Source: CAZVGZ01 sp964627605
GTDB taxonomy: Bacteria > Latescibacterota > MWCZ01 > CAZVGZ01
Assembly: GCA_964627605.1 (NCBI GenBank)
Contig: CAZVGZ010000017.1
Coordinates: forward strand, 6,740-70,739
Direction of reading: 5' to 3'
DNA length: 64,000 nt
Shown: one piece after another, positions 10,026-18,965 of the stretch
How the letters are laid out: every line of letters begins with the position of its first letter
How positions within the stretch are numbered: the first letter of the stretch is position 1
Notes under the pieces: model-generated
What the model was told of the DNA's origin: nothing
What the model saw: the letters and a program-made list of their open reading frames with translations, nothing else
The model's database searches: none
Made by a program: the position numbers and the translations under genes

Positions 10026-10093
10026 ATATTGGTCCTCCCCAAAAAAACTTATCTACCGCCGTCTCCTCACTGAAGAGCGGGGTTAGTCGAATC

Positions 10094-10486
10094 TCAGGTG
10101 CCTACCCGCAACTCGGACAGCAACCGCTCCGCTTCCTGCGACTCCCTCTTTGCGTCATCAGTGCGATCGCTGCTATCCAGCTAAGTCGCATATGTCTCAA
10201 AGGCTCCCGCCAACTCGAATGTCCGGCCGCGGTCGCGAAGTATGCCAATGCATTGGGCAAAAACTTCCTCGGCGTCCTGTCCTCTGGCCGCGCGCACTTG
10301 CCCTTTGGCCAGAAGTGCCTGGGCAGTATCTACGACGTAGTGATTAGGCTCAGATATCTCTAGGCTTTTGTCTGCCGCAATCTCGGCTTCGTCCAATCGG
10401 TCAGCTGCTACATACGCCCCAGCCAAAGCCCACACAACATACTTGTCGGTCAATAACATGACCGGCAAAATCAGGCCGTTTGTAGC
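10094..10486 (-). pseudogene. Remnant of a TPR-repeat C-terminus with in-frame TAG
   Basis: The frame reads as tetratricopeptide repeats of the type that end LuxR- or cyclase-associated AAA ATPase proteins: LAGAYVAADRLDEAEIAADKSL, a second repeat LLAKGQVRAARGQDAEEV, then LAGAFETYAT. A TAG at 10183-10181 stops it, but the same frame continues in clear TPR style (DSSDRTDDAKRESQEAERLL) to a TGA at 10096-10094. No start codon with a ribosome site and no upstream catalytic part exist: just before it in the same frame is the stop of the next gene. It is best read as the leftover tail of a larger regulatory protein. Confidence 0.65.
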
Positions 10487-10780
10487 CTACCAGTCCCAGT
10501 GACGCCTAATCGAATCAGCAAGCGTGACAGGTGTCGATCGCTCGGCGTGAGTCCATCCTCCGTCGACCAGCGCCCCAGCGAAAGCATCTGCCAACTCGGC
10601 CTGCCCCAACGCTTGCGCTAGCATCTGCCCCAACTGTTGGGCATTGATCCGTGCTAGCTGCGTGACGACAACTATCTGCGGTGGAAGCGGTTTGCCCGCC
10701 AGGACATCTGTCAAAGCCTGTTTTACCTGCGGGTGCTCCACTAGCTGCTGGATTAAATTCCGCAGTTCGTTGTCGGTCAT
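10487..10780 (-). CDS. Hypothetical 97-aa protein
   Basis: Not recognised. The start ATG at 10780 is preceded by an excellent AGGAAGGA about nine bases upstream, which argues that it is translated. The product begins with a Gln/Leu-rich helical stretch (residues 1-30), then a proline-containing linker and an Ala/Gln-rich helix around LGQMLAQALGQ, ending in HWDW. There is no signal peptide, membrane segment or cysteine. Its stop codon is followed without frame change by the TPR remnant, so it could also be the surviving N-terminal piece of a longer decayed gene. No function is proposed. Confidence 0.5.
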   Translation of the reverse strand: MTDNELRNLIQQLVEHPQVKQALTDVLAGKPLPPQIVVVTQLARINAQQLGQMLAQALGQAELADAFAGALVDGGWTHAERSTPVTLADSIRRHWDW

Positions 10781-10885
10781 TACTCTGCAATCCTTCCTAT
10801 TCTAAGCGCTGCTCGATGCGGGACGGCAGCGAGGCCAAAGGATAAAAAGTCGTCTCAAACTACCGCGATGCCAAGTGTTTGGCTC

Positions 10886-13327
10886 TCAGCGAGGGCGCTT
10901 GGGATAGCTGAGCATGTTGGCGAATGCGCGGAACGCTCCAGGATGTCCGGTGCGAAGTTGCCGATACCAAACGTAGCTTGTGTAGATGTAGCTGCCCACT
11001 CCATGGTTTGCGACCAGGTATCCTGATTTGAGTGGCGACTCGCCAGGGTCGTTGCTTGAAAGTAGGGCCGTGTAGTTGTCTTCGTCATACTCACTTGGAA
11101 AGTACAGACCCCGCTCCTGCACCCAGTCTGCCCAATCCCCTCTTCCCAGACTGTTGGGCCACGTCAAGAGCGGGTGATCAGGAGCGAGCATGTCAATGGC
11201 AGCCGTCTCAACGGTGATCCTATCCCGACCTAGCTGTAGAGGGTATGGCGCGAACAGCGGGCGACCGTAACTCGCGTTCCACTCGAACGTCTTTTGATAC
11301 ATTACGACGACATGGCCGCCCTGGTGAACATAGCTCAGCAGCCGAGTGTTGTTGGTTACCAGATCGGGTCGCACGAGGTAGGCCCTAATATCGACGACAA
11401 TCGTGTGGAACTCCACCAGGTCAGAGGTCTGGAGAGCATCAGCGTCGATCATCACAGGTACAACCCCCAAACGTGCAACTGCATCCTCTATCGTGCTGTC
11501 GTAACTGCGAACTATCCCTACCCTCAACCCTTCCTCTATCTCCACGCTATCCGCTCGGAGCCTTACGGTATCCACGCTCGTTGCCCCGTCAACTCCTTCT
11601 GCGACGATTGCGACGGGGTGAGTACCAGGAGACAATCCGTCTGGTACCGGCAGGTCGAAGAACACCAGCGCCTGCCCCTCATCGGGAGCCACAGCAAACT
11701 CATCTGAGAGGTTACTGGCTTCCCACGACGGTTTGATTGTGACTGTACCCCGATCCTCGCGAGCTGCATAGTTCGTCACTGAGACGGGAATCCTGACTCG
11801 CTTGGTATGCCCCAACCGAACCAGCGCGTCTGATCTACGGGCTGATGCGACGAGCGGTGGGGCCACTTCAAACCGGACGGCCTCAGACACATGAATAGGC
11901 ACGCCCTCCACAGAGATGGGAAGCTCCATCGTCAGTGGCGGCGATTCTGTGCGGTTGTCGAAGACATGCTTTTCAAGTGGTATCGTCACCGCCAGCGACT
12001 GTGGCGCGCTGAATGTGTACCGCCAGGTGTGTGTCTGATCGGGGTCCAGGACAATCGGAACATCTATGCGGCCCAGGGCTGGAGGGTATTCCCAACTGCT
12101 GCCAGTGAGCCATGGCGGCGAAATTTCCAGAACAAGCCCACCGTTGTTGCGAACTACCGCCGTAACCGTTACCGAGTCCTGACCCGCAACGACTACATTA
12201 TCGTCGATTTGCGCACTGAGCTTAAAATGGACCGCCAGGAGCAGCGCTTTTTCAAGCTCTGAGGTCAGGTCAAGCCAGTCTGCTGCCATCTCCGCTCCGC
12301 GCGGCCTCTCTCCTCTGATCTGTGCGAGCGACCGAGCCAATCGGTGGGCCAACTCTTCATGGGTGGCTCCACTGCCGTCCAGACTGAGCCTCGCGCTGAC
12401 GGTGCTTGTCTCCAGACCGTCGTGCAAAGAATCAACTGCATCCCTCGACCCAAGTACAGCCGACTTGAGCAGTTGATAGTGGCGTTCATTTGGGATGCGA
12501 CCAGCAAAATATCCCATCCCTTGTGAGCGGTGTTGCCTTAGCGCTTCCTCTGCGATCTGTGAATACGTAAAACCACGAAGACGGTCGTAAGCACCCACAG
12601 GCACAGTGACATGTCTGTCGCCTGGTGTGCAGCCGGCATATCCGTTGCAGCGAACAAAGAGCTTCTTGATCTGCCATGGCATCAGGCCGCCGGTGGTCAT
12701 CTGATTTACGAACCTCCAAGGGTCAGCTGCGGCGTCGAACGCTTCAATAACGAGTCTGCCCAGTGCCTGATGGTGGCCGTGCCCAGAGATGGTGTCGTGG
12801 TTTGTTATCACGATGTCAGGCCTTATCTCTCTGATTATCCTCACAACCTCTGACAGCGACCGATTATGACCCCAAACACCAAACGTCTCTTCAGCAGTCT
12901 TCGAAAAACCGAACTCCGGGAAATTCAGGAAAAAAATCTCCGAGCCGTATATTGCTCCAGCCCGCTCCTGCTCCCCTGAGCGGATTACAGCCAACTCGTC
13001 ATAGAGCTCAGGGCCAATCTCGTTCTGACCACCTTCTCCTCTAGTGGCGATGACAGCGACAGTTCGCGCACCGACATGTTTTCCGTAATAAGCCAGGGTC
13101 GCGCCGTCCTCATCGTCCGGGTGAGCAGCAATGCACATGACGGTCAGGTCGGTGCCGATTTTTTTTAGGGTTGCCTGGAGCGCTATTTCGCCCTGGTCAG
13201 GCACAGGAACGACCTCCACTGGTGGCTTCGTCACCGCCAAAGCCGCCACCACGCAACTCAAAGTCCACCACACGACCACACGACCACTCCATAGATCGAA
13301 GCAGCTTCCCATGCCGACTCGTCTCAC
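10886..13327 (-). CDS. PIG-L family deacetylase with NEW3-like and ThuA-like C-terminal regions, secreted
   Basis: A large multidomain protein. After a short hydrophobic segment (VVVWWTLSCVVAALAV) suggestive of a signal peptide or anchor, the PIG-L/LmbE zinc motif AHPDDED sits near residue 70, with a second metal site GHGHHQ about 110 residues later. PIG-L enzymes remove N-acetyl groups from amino sugars or related conjugates. The middle (~380-610) carries beta-sandwich sequence like the NEW3 domains found beside sugar enzymes. The last ~200 residues resemble a class I amidotransferase/ThuA-like fold (VVDIRAYLVRPDL, GGHVVVMYQ). I prefer the GTG at 13327 because TTGGAGA lies seven bases before it; an alternative GTG at 13366, six bases after murI, has only a weak site. 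Substrate unknown. Confidence 0.8.
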   Translation of the reverse strand: MRRVGMGSCFDLWSGRVVVWWTLSCVVAALAVTKPPVEVVPVPDQGEIALQATLKKIGTDLTVMCIAAHPDDEDGATLAYYGKHVGARTVAVIATRGEGGQNEIGPELYDELAVIRSGEQERAGAIYGSEIFFLNFPEFGFSKTAEETFGVWGHNRSLSEVVRIIREIRPDIVITNHDTISGHGHHQALGRLVIEAFDAAADPWRFVNQMTTGGLMPWQIKKLFVRCNGYAGCTPGDRHVTVPVGAYDRLRGFTYSQIAEEALRQHRSQGMGYFAGRIPNERHYQLLKSAVLGSRDAVDSLHDGLETSTVSARLSLDGSGATHEELAHRLARSLAQIRGERPRGAEMAADWLDLTSELEKALLLAVHFKLSAQIDDNVVVAGQDSVTVTAVVRNNGGLVLEISPPWLTGSSWEYPPALGRIDVPIVLDPDQTHTWRYTFSAPQSLAVTIPLEKHVFDNRTESPPLTMELPISVEGVPIHVSEAVRFEVAPPLVASARRSDALVRLGHTKRVRIPVSVTNYAAREDRGTVTIKPSWEASNLSDEFAVAPDEGQALVFFDLPVPDGLSPGTHPVAIVAEGVDGATSVDTVRLRADSVEIEEGLRVGIVRSYDSTIEDAVARLGVVPVMIDADALQTSDLVEFHTIVVDIRAYLVRPDLVTNNTRLLSYVHQGGHVVVMYQKTFEWNASYGRPLFAPYPLQLGRDRITVETAAIDMLAPDHPLLTWPNSLGRGDWADWVQERGLYFPSEYDEDNYTALLSSNDPGESPLKSGYLVANHGVGSYIYTSYVWYRQLRTGHPGAFRAFANMLSYPKRPR

Positions 13328-13371
13328 GTTGACTCTCCAAGGTGTATTGCTCAGTTGCCTCTGCACGATGC

Positions 13372-14190
13372 CTATTCTGTACTGGCGATTGGTCCGACCT
13401 CAACCATCTCGATGTTTGGCAAAGGGTAACCCAAAAACCGCTCGCCAAGTTCCGCGAACTTTGTTGGGAGATCGGTCACAAAAAACCCGTGGGCATGGGT
13501 CGGTTCGCCGTTGGCTGCGATGTCGCGTGTCCGGAGAAGGTCCGCCACAGTGCGGGCGGTCTCCTCAGCAGAATCAACTAGCGTGATCTGCGGTCCCACG
13601 ACGCGGCGTATGACATTCTTGAGCAGAGGATAGTGCGTGCAACCCAATACCAGAGTGTCTATGTTGGCTTGGCGGATCGGTTCTAAGTAGTCGGCAGCGA
13701 TGAGGAATGCCGCGTCAGTCTCCGTAGCCCCCTCCTCTGCCAACGCCACAAAAAGCGGACACGGTTTGGCGAATACGCTGAGTTTTGAATCAATTTCGGT
13801 GATCGTTTTCTGGTACTCATCGGACGCGATGGTGCCCTCGGTACCAATAACTCCAATGAGACCGTTGGTGGATGCTCTGGCCGCAGCGGTGGCACCAGGG
13901 TGGATAACGCCGATCACCGGGACGTCGAACTCATCACACAGCGATGGAAGTGCGTATGCCGTAGCCGTGTTGCACGCGGCGACGATGAGTTTCACGCCGC
14001 TGTCCAACAGAAACCGGCAGTCGTCTTTGGCAAAGGCCGTTACGGTGCTGGACGACTTGGGGCCATAGGGAAACCTGGCGGTATCTCCGAGATAGATGAC
14101 GCGTTCGCCAGGCAGTTGCGAAAAAATCTCGCTGACGACAGTCAATCCGCCGATGCCTGAGTCAAACACGCCGATGGGTCTTGTGTCCAA
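13372..14190 (-). CDS. murI: Glutamate racemase
   Basis: A 272-residue enzyme of normal length. It opens with VFDSGIGGLTV (residues 8-18) and has both catalytic cysteines: Cys73 in AACNTATA and Cys184 in LGCTHYPLL. It interconverts L- and D-glutamate to supply D-Glu for peptidoglycan. It lies immediately upstream of the PIG-L gene on the same strand (5 bases to the alternative GTG), and downstream of a cell-wall amidase, separated by that gene's terminator. This pairing with peptidoglycan functions is coherent. Confidence 0.96.
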   Translation of the reverse strand: MDTRPIGVFDSGIGGLTVVSEIFSQLPGERVIYLGDTARFPYGPKSSSTVTAFAKDDCRFLLDSGVKLIVAACNTATAYALPSLCDEFDVPVIGVIHPGATAAARASTNGLIGVIGTEGTIASDEYQKTITEIDSKLSVFAKPCPLFVALAEEGATETDAAFLIAADYLEPIRQANIDTLVLGCTHYPLLKNVIRRVVGPQITLVDSAEETARTVADLLRTRDIAANGEPTHAHGFFVTDLPTKFAELGERFLGYPLPNIEMVEVGPIASTE

Positions 14191-14313
14191 AATGTTGTTC
14201 CTTCAATCTCGTTTGTTCTGCGGAGGCTGATTTTCGCCTATCGTCGGGCCCACCATTCCACCAGCCCCCCGACGTTCACCTCGCCCAGGGGCCGCGTCGC
14301 AGACGCCGCCCCC

Positions 14314-14334
14314 AAAAAACACGCGAAGCGTGTT
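14314..14334 (-). terminator. Intrinsic terminator overlapping the amidase stop codon
   Basis: Read on the minus strand, the 6-bp stem ACACGC/GCGTGT with a three-base loop TTC is followed at once by six Ts. The first A of the stem is the last base of the amidase TAA stop. It separates the amidase from murI, which therefore needs its own promoter in the 120 bases between. Confidence 0.72.
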
Positions 14335-15850
14335 AGGGGCGTAAGAGGGTGGAGTCACGTTGGCGCTTGAAGTCGCGGATCGCCCTGAAAATGCCGCTGG
14401 CGATCTGCCGCTGAAAAGAGCGGCGTCTAAGCATTCTCTCTTCGGCTGGATTGCTAATGTAGGCGGTCTCTACTAAGATGCTGGGCATGTGGCTCAATGT
14501 GCCCTTCATAACGTAGAATCCAGCCTGCCTTACCCCTCGGTCGCGAAGGTTGGCGCTCCGGGAAAGTTCGGCTTGAACCATCGTCGCCAGCATTTGGCTC
14601 TCTTCCAAGAATTGATCCGAAGCTATGTTTGCTAGAATCGAATTGACTTCGGCTTCAAGGTTACCGCCACCAGCCGAAAACTCCTCTTCGTAATTGAGCG
14701 CAGCGTTTTCGGTTCGAGCTACTTCTGCGGCCTCGTCAGTGAGCGGCTCAGACAGGAAATATGTCTCCACGCCCCCGATTCGTCGGTCTGGGTGGGCGTT
14801 AGTGTGGATGCTAACGAACAGCTTGCCGTTCTCGCGGACAGCCATTCGCCCGCGTTCTTTGAGATGCACGAACTCCCATTCCGATTGGCGTGTCAGGATT
14901 ACGTTGAGGTCAAGGTCTTTGCGAAGTTTTTCTGCCAATCTCTGTGCTATTGCCCAGGTAACCTCGCGTTCCGTAAGGCCGGTTGGGCCCACAGAACCCG
15001 GATCACGTCCGCCGTGACCGGCGTCGATGACAACGGTGTGTATGCGCCACCTGTCCTCATCTATCTCAATCTGCCGTCCCTGCTCAAGAACTGTTGCCGG
15101 AGTTGGCTCCATCGGCCTTAAAAGGAGCACAAACCGACGCGCACCCCGGTCTCGAATTATTTCGTAGTTACTCCGTTTGGGGTCCAATCGGAAAGAGATC
15201 TGCGCAGAGTCGTCGTATTGATATGCACGGATCTGTCGTACGGCGCTTCGCGAAGGCAGCCGGGAACCAAGGAATGAGAACTCTTCCGGGTCGAGCCTGC
15301 CATCCAAAATCGTCAGATCGAGCCAACTCGGCTCGCGGGTCGCTTCCTCTATGTGAAGATCGGCGGGCATCCGCATCACTAACATCGTGCCGTTGTCGCG
15401 CACTTCTACGCGGGGATGGCGGATATTGGTCTTGCCGGTCTCAATTCGCCACTGTTGGCGGGTATCGTCCCATATCAGATCGCCAGTGGTGATCTTGGTG
15501 AATAGCTGGGCTAGGGATGGAGCAGGAGCACACAGGTAGCCACCGAGCATTCGTGCCTGCCTGGGCATCGTGTAAGGGATATCATCCAATACAACGACCG
15601 GGTTGTTGGCGGTGAAAGTTATCCTGCTGTTGCCCCGGCGTACGACTAATTTCTCCGTCTGTGGCACCCAAACGGCCTGAGCGTCCAGCGATGATGCCAT
15701 ATGTGCTACAGCGGCAAATACGGTTCCGCCATCAGAAGTAGCCATCACCTGCCCTAAGCTCTGCCCAGATGAGTCGTATATAGGGAGTCTTGCTCCTGAA
15801 GCCGACATTGCCCACGTCGACACCAGCACGCACAAGATTCGTCTTATCAA
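14333..15850 (-). CDS. N-acetylmuramoyl-L-alanine amidase (Amidase_3), exported
   Basis: A 505-residue protein with an N-terminal signal peptide (MIRRILCVLVSTWAMSASG). Residues ~25-145 look like a copper-amine-oxidase-N/stalk type domain, and ~150-260 like an AMIN beta-domain that binds peptidoglycan or targets the septum. The catalytic zinc domain starts near residue 272 with VIDAGHGGRDPG (His ligand), followed by the Glu in LTEREV, the His in SIHTNAH and the catalytic Glu in VETAYISN. It cleaves the amide between MurNAc and L-Ala in cell separation or recycling. It fits AmiC/AmiB-type enzymes by architecture. A terminator overlaps its stop. Upstream is miaB, 12 bases away, suggesting a two-gene transcript. 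Confidence 0.92.
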   Translation of the reverse strand: MIRRILCVLVSTWAMSASGARLPIYDSSGQSLGQVMATSDGGTVFAAVAHMASSLDAQAVWVPQTEKLVVRRGNSRITFTANNPVVVLDDIPYTMPRQARMLGGYLCAPAPSLAQLFTKITTGDLIWDDTRQQWRIETGKTNIRHPRVEVRDNGTMLVMRMPADLHIEEATREPSWLDLTILDGRLDPEEFSFLGSRLPSRSAVRQIRAYQYDDSAQISFRLDPKRSNYEIIRDRGARRFVLLLRPMEPTPATVLEQGRQIEIDEDRWRIHTVVIDAGHGGRDPGSVGPTGLTEREVTWAIAQRLAEKLRKDLDLNVILTRQSEWEFVHLKERGRMAVRENGKLFVSIHTNAHPDRRIGGVETYFLSEPLTDEAAEVARTENAALNYEEEFSAGGGNLEAEVNSILANIASDQFLEESQMLATMVQAELSRSANLRDRGVRQAGFYVMKGTLSHMPSILVETAYISNPAEERMLRRRSFQRQIASGIFRAIRDFKRQRDSTLLRP

Positions 15851-15862
15851 AGCTCCGCCTCC

Positions 15863-17266
15863 CTATCCATCTAGCGAGTGCCCAAACAGGGTGTGAGCCG
15901 TGGCGTGGGTCACACGAGCGCGAACGATGGCGTTTTTGTGTGTCTTGGACGTGGTGGGCAATACCATATTCTTGAAATCTGATGTTCGCCCGTGGACTTG
16001 ATCGTCTCGACGCTTGGATGGTCCTGCGACCAGCACATCCACATCGTTACCTACTTTGGATTCAAACCGCTCAGCGCTGATATCTTCTTGCAGGTCGATA
16101 ACCGTTTTCAAACGCTCGCCCTTGACTGTTTCAGGAATGTCGTCTGGCAACTCGCTATATGCTGAAGTTCCGTCCCTGGTCGAGTACTTGAACATAAATG
16201 CCGCATCGAACCTGACTAGCCGCATGAGGTCCAGCGTCTTCTGGAAGTCATCATCAGTCTCGCCGCAAAAACCAGCGATAACGTCAGTCGTCATGGCAAG
16301 GTCGGGGATTCGCTGTTGCAGACGATCGACGACGGACAGAAACTCCTCAACCGTGTACTCCCTACGCATACGCTCCAACACTGTGTCTGAACCAGACTGA
16401 ACCGGCAGATGCAGATGGGGCATCACAGCTTCGTGGGTCGCCATTACCTCCATCGCTTCATCAGTGAAATCTGTGGGATAGGGCGATGTAAACCGCACCC
16501 GCTCAATACCGTCCACCGACGCCACATCTGCTAACAGGTCGGCGAATGTGGTCCCCTCGTGACGGTAGGCGTTGACTGTCTGCCCTAGTAGGCAGACCTC
16601 CTTGCCGCCTCTGTCTGCAAGATCCGTGATTTGACCCAGAAGCTCGCCAGGCGGGACGCTTTTCTCCCGCCCACGAGTAAACGGGACAATGCAGAATGAA
16701 CAAAACTTGTCACAACCACGCATTATCGTCACCCAGCCAGTAACACCCATGTCATCGCGCAGAGGCGAGAGACCGGTGTAGTTTTCCTGCCGGTCGAGGC
16801 GCACCTCCATCACCGGCTCAACTCTTGCGCCATCGATCAGATCAGCAAGTCCTCGGTATCCGTCCGGCCCCACCACCAGATCAGCAGATTCGTCGAGCAG
16901 TCGTTCCTTAAGATGCTCCGCCATGCAACCCGTGACGCCTATGACGAGTCCGGGTCTTTTTTTGCGGAAGCTTGCCAACTCCACCATCCTGTTCCTGACG
17001 CGCTCCTCGGCGTGTTCTCGGACCGCACAGGTGTTTACCAGGATTACATCGGCGTCTCTCGGTCGTTGGGTGGGCACGTATCCAGCCGACGCCAGCACAC
17101 CGCCAATTAACTCTGTGTCTGCGATATTCATCTGGCAGCCGTACGTCTCGATATATACTTTTTGACCGGGCAGTGCATCTGTCTCTGCGAGCGATGCCGC
17201 TTGGTCCAATCCTACGGAAGCCGGCGGTTTTAAGTGGTCTATTACAGGCAGTTCGGTAGTTGGCAT
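15863..17266 (-). CDS. miaB: tRNA-2-methylthio-N6-dimethylallyladenosine synthase MiaB
   Basis: A radical-SAM methylthiotransferase. Taking the ATG at 17266, the product has 467 residues. The N-terminal UPF0004 domain has the auxiliary-cluster cysteines in YIETYGCQMN, VNTCAVRE and GVTGCMAEH; the radical-SAM CxxxCxxC is in MRGCDKFCSFC; a TRAM domain closes the protein. It adds the 2-methylthio group to i6A37 of tRNAs. The frame is open 51 codons further upstream, but that part is not conserved-looking, and neither candidate start has a strong ribosome site, so the exact start is uncertain. CAVREHAEERV favours MiaB over MtaB or RimO. Confidence 0.93.
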   Translation of the reverse strand: MPTTELPVIDHLKPPASVGLDQAASLAETDALPGQKVYIETYGCQMNIADTELIGGVLASAGYVPTQRPRDADVILVNTCAVREHAEERVRNRMVELASFRKKRPGLVIGVTGCMAEHLKERLLDESADLVVGPDGYRGLADLIDGARVEPVMEVRLDRQENYTGLSPLRDDMGVTGWVTIMRGCDKFCSFCIVPFTRGREKSVPPGELLGQITDLADRGGKEVCLLGQTVNAYRHEGTTFADLLADVASVDGIERVRFTSPYPTDFTDEAMEVMATHEAVMPHLHLPVQSGSDTVLERMRREYTVEEFLSVVDRLQQRIPDLAMTTDVIAGFCGETDDDFQKTLDLMRLVRFDAAFMFKYSTRDGTSAYSELPDDIPETVKGERLKTVIDLQEDISAERFESKVGNDVDVLVAGPSKRRDDQVHGRTSDFKNMVLPTTSKTHKNAIVRARVTHATAHTLFGHSLDG

Positions 17267-17504
17267 AGTGTAGCGTACTGTGGTTTCGGCGTTCGCTGAC
17301 TCGCAGTCGGCAAAAAAACCGTTGGAGCTTTGGGAGTTCGCCAGCAGGCTCACTGTGAAACAGATCGCGCTAGCGGGTCCTTCTAAAATAGCAGAAACAC
17401 CGGCGATCAGTCCATCCACGCTCTAAGGTTGCCTCAAAACACCTCAGTTGGGTATGCTTACCTGTCACGAACAACCTACCGCCGCGACATAAGAGATTTG
17501 CCCT

Positions 17505-18965
17505 ATGAAACGGTGCCGTTGGCTACTGGGCGGCTTGGTTATCTGCTGTTCGGCCCCCCTCTCGGAGAGCATTACAATGAACACACCTCAAAACCTGCCT
17601 GACAACGTCAAAACAGTCCTTGGAGCGGTTCCGCCGCTCTCCCACGAGCGAGGCGACCGCGAACTGACCTACCAGTACTCTATCGGCGGCATGACCGGGC
17701 TCTTAGACGAAGAGGCTGAGTGGGCAATTTCAGAGCTGGCAAAAAGGGGCGTCGGCGTCATTACATATTGGCAGCAAGGCGCTGGCCAAGACGCCTCGGT
17801 GACCGAAGATATGCGCATCGCTAAGATTCAGCAGCGTTTGGGTCTAACTATCGCAGTAGACGCCAACAGCATCCTTCACCGTTTCTACGACACAGAGGCA
17901 ACCACCGCCCACATCGACTCAGACGGCCAACCGTTTTGGGATGAGTCGTTCGCAGGAAACAAGATGGGATGCCCGTTCGCGCTTGAGCACCGCAAACCAG
18001 TGATTCTTTCACGGGTGGCTGCGCATGTGGAGGCGTACTACCTGTCTGGTCTGACAATTGGTATAGCGACAGCAGACTGGGAGATCGACGGCCCCCACGA
18101 GTGGAATCAGGCGTGGGAACACTCCAAACGGTGCAGCCGCTGCAAAGAAAATCTGTCCAACATCGACGATTTCACTTCTTTTCAAGCGACAATGCGCCAA
18201 AAACGCGCTGAGCTTCTGCGTGACTGCTACTCCACGCCGATCTTGAACCGTTTCCCCAAAGCTCTGGTGACCAACTACGCCGTCTATCCCAACGACGGCT
18301 GGCGCTACTGGTACGACTACTTTGAGACTCGTCGTTCTGATCTGCCCCATCGTCTGGACCAGCAGTTCATGGTCCGACCCTGGTACAACGATTTTACCGA
18401 GACTGGTTTCACACTCGCCATGCCGGTGGTTTATACCTGGGGAGATTTTTTCAACTCGTTCCCAGAGTTCTCCGATCCCGACTACCGCTGGTTCTACAGC
18501 ATGCTCTCTGTCGGCAGCAACGCCGCCAAATCGACGCCATCAGGAATCCCCATCGCCACATTTGTCCATTGGCACACCACAACGCCTTCGCCTGACGGTG
18601 CTGAGGTACCGCAGATGAGCAAAGAGTCATACTCGGACCTGCTTTGGCACCTGCTGCTAAGGGGCCACGACATCCTCTACTCGTGGACGCCGATGGAAGA
18701 ACTGAGTGTAGAGATCGCGTTGATACAAGAGGTCTATGACGCGTCTTTGGAGTACAACGAGTTCATCGCCCACGGCACGCCGATCACATTTGACGTTCCC
18801 ACGGAGCAGGGCCCAGTTGTCTCCGGCCTTAGGTTAGGCGACAGAGTTCTCATAAGGCGCACCGACTTCGGCGGCAACACTGACCCGATGACAATCTCCA
18901 TCGGCGGCGATTCGCTCACCGTCAACTCCGCGCCAGGGGAGTGCGTTATACTGCCAATGCCATAG
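17505..18965 (+). CDS. Secreted protein of unknown function, barrel-like
   Basis: A 486-residue protein with a signal-like N-terminus (RWLLGGLVICCSAPL). I do not recognise the family. The body has features of a TIM-barrel glycosidase-like fold: ITYWQQGAG near residue 87, an acidic strand end IGIATADWEIDGPHEW near 185-200, YPNDGWRYWYDYFE, and VYTWGDFFNS, with many surface Trp/Tyr typical of carbohydrate binders. The last ~70 residues form a small beta-domain (VLIRRTDFGGN, LTVNSAPGECVIL) like those closing GH-A enzymes. A catalytic pair cannot be assigned. An internal ATG at residue 25 could give a cytosolic form. No operon partner: the next plus-strand gene is citrate synthase 720 bases on. 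Confidence 0.6.
   Translation: MKRCRWLLGGLVICCSAPLSESITMNTPQNLPDNVKTVLGAVPPLSHERGDRELTYQYSIGGMTGLLDEEAEWAISELAKRGVGVITYWQQGAGQDASVTEDMRIAKIQQRLGLTIAVDANSILHRFYDTEATTAHIDSDGQPFWDESFAGNKMGCPFALEHRKPVILSRVAAHVEAYYLSGLTIGIATADWEIDGPHEWNQAWEHSKRCSRCKENLSNIDDFTSFQATMRQKRAELLRDCYSTPILNRFPKALVTNYAVYPNDGWRYWYDYFETRRSDLPHRLDQQFMVRPWYNDFTETGFTLAMPVVYTWGDFFNSFPEFSDPDYRWFYSMLSVGSNAAKSTPSGIPIATFVHWHTTTPSPDGAEVPQMSKESYSDLLWHLLLRGHDILYSWTPMEELSVEIALIQEVYDASLEYNEFIAHGTPITFDVPTEQGPVVSGLRLGDRVLIRRTDFGGNTDPMTISIGGDSLTVNSAPGECVILPMP

Noticed and set aside
5314..10486. Alternative genetic code explaining the in-frame TAA and TAG codons
   Set aside because: Core genes end normally at all three stops, several other broken genes have frameshifts that recoding cannot explain, and TAA and TAG both occur as interruptions.
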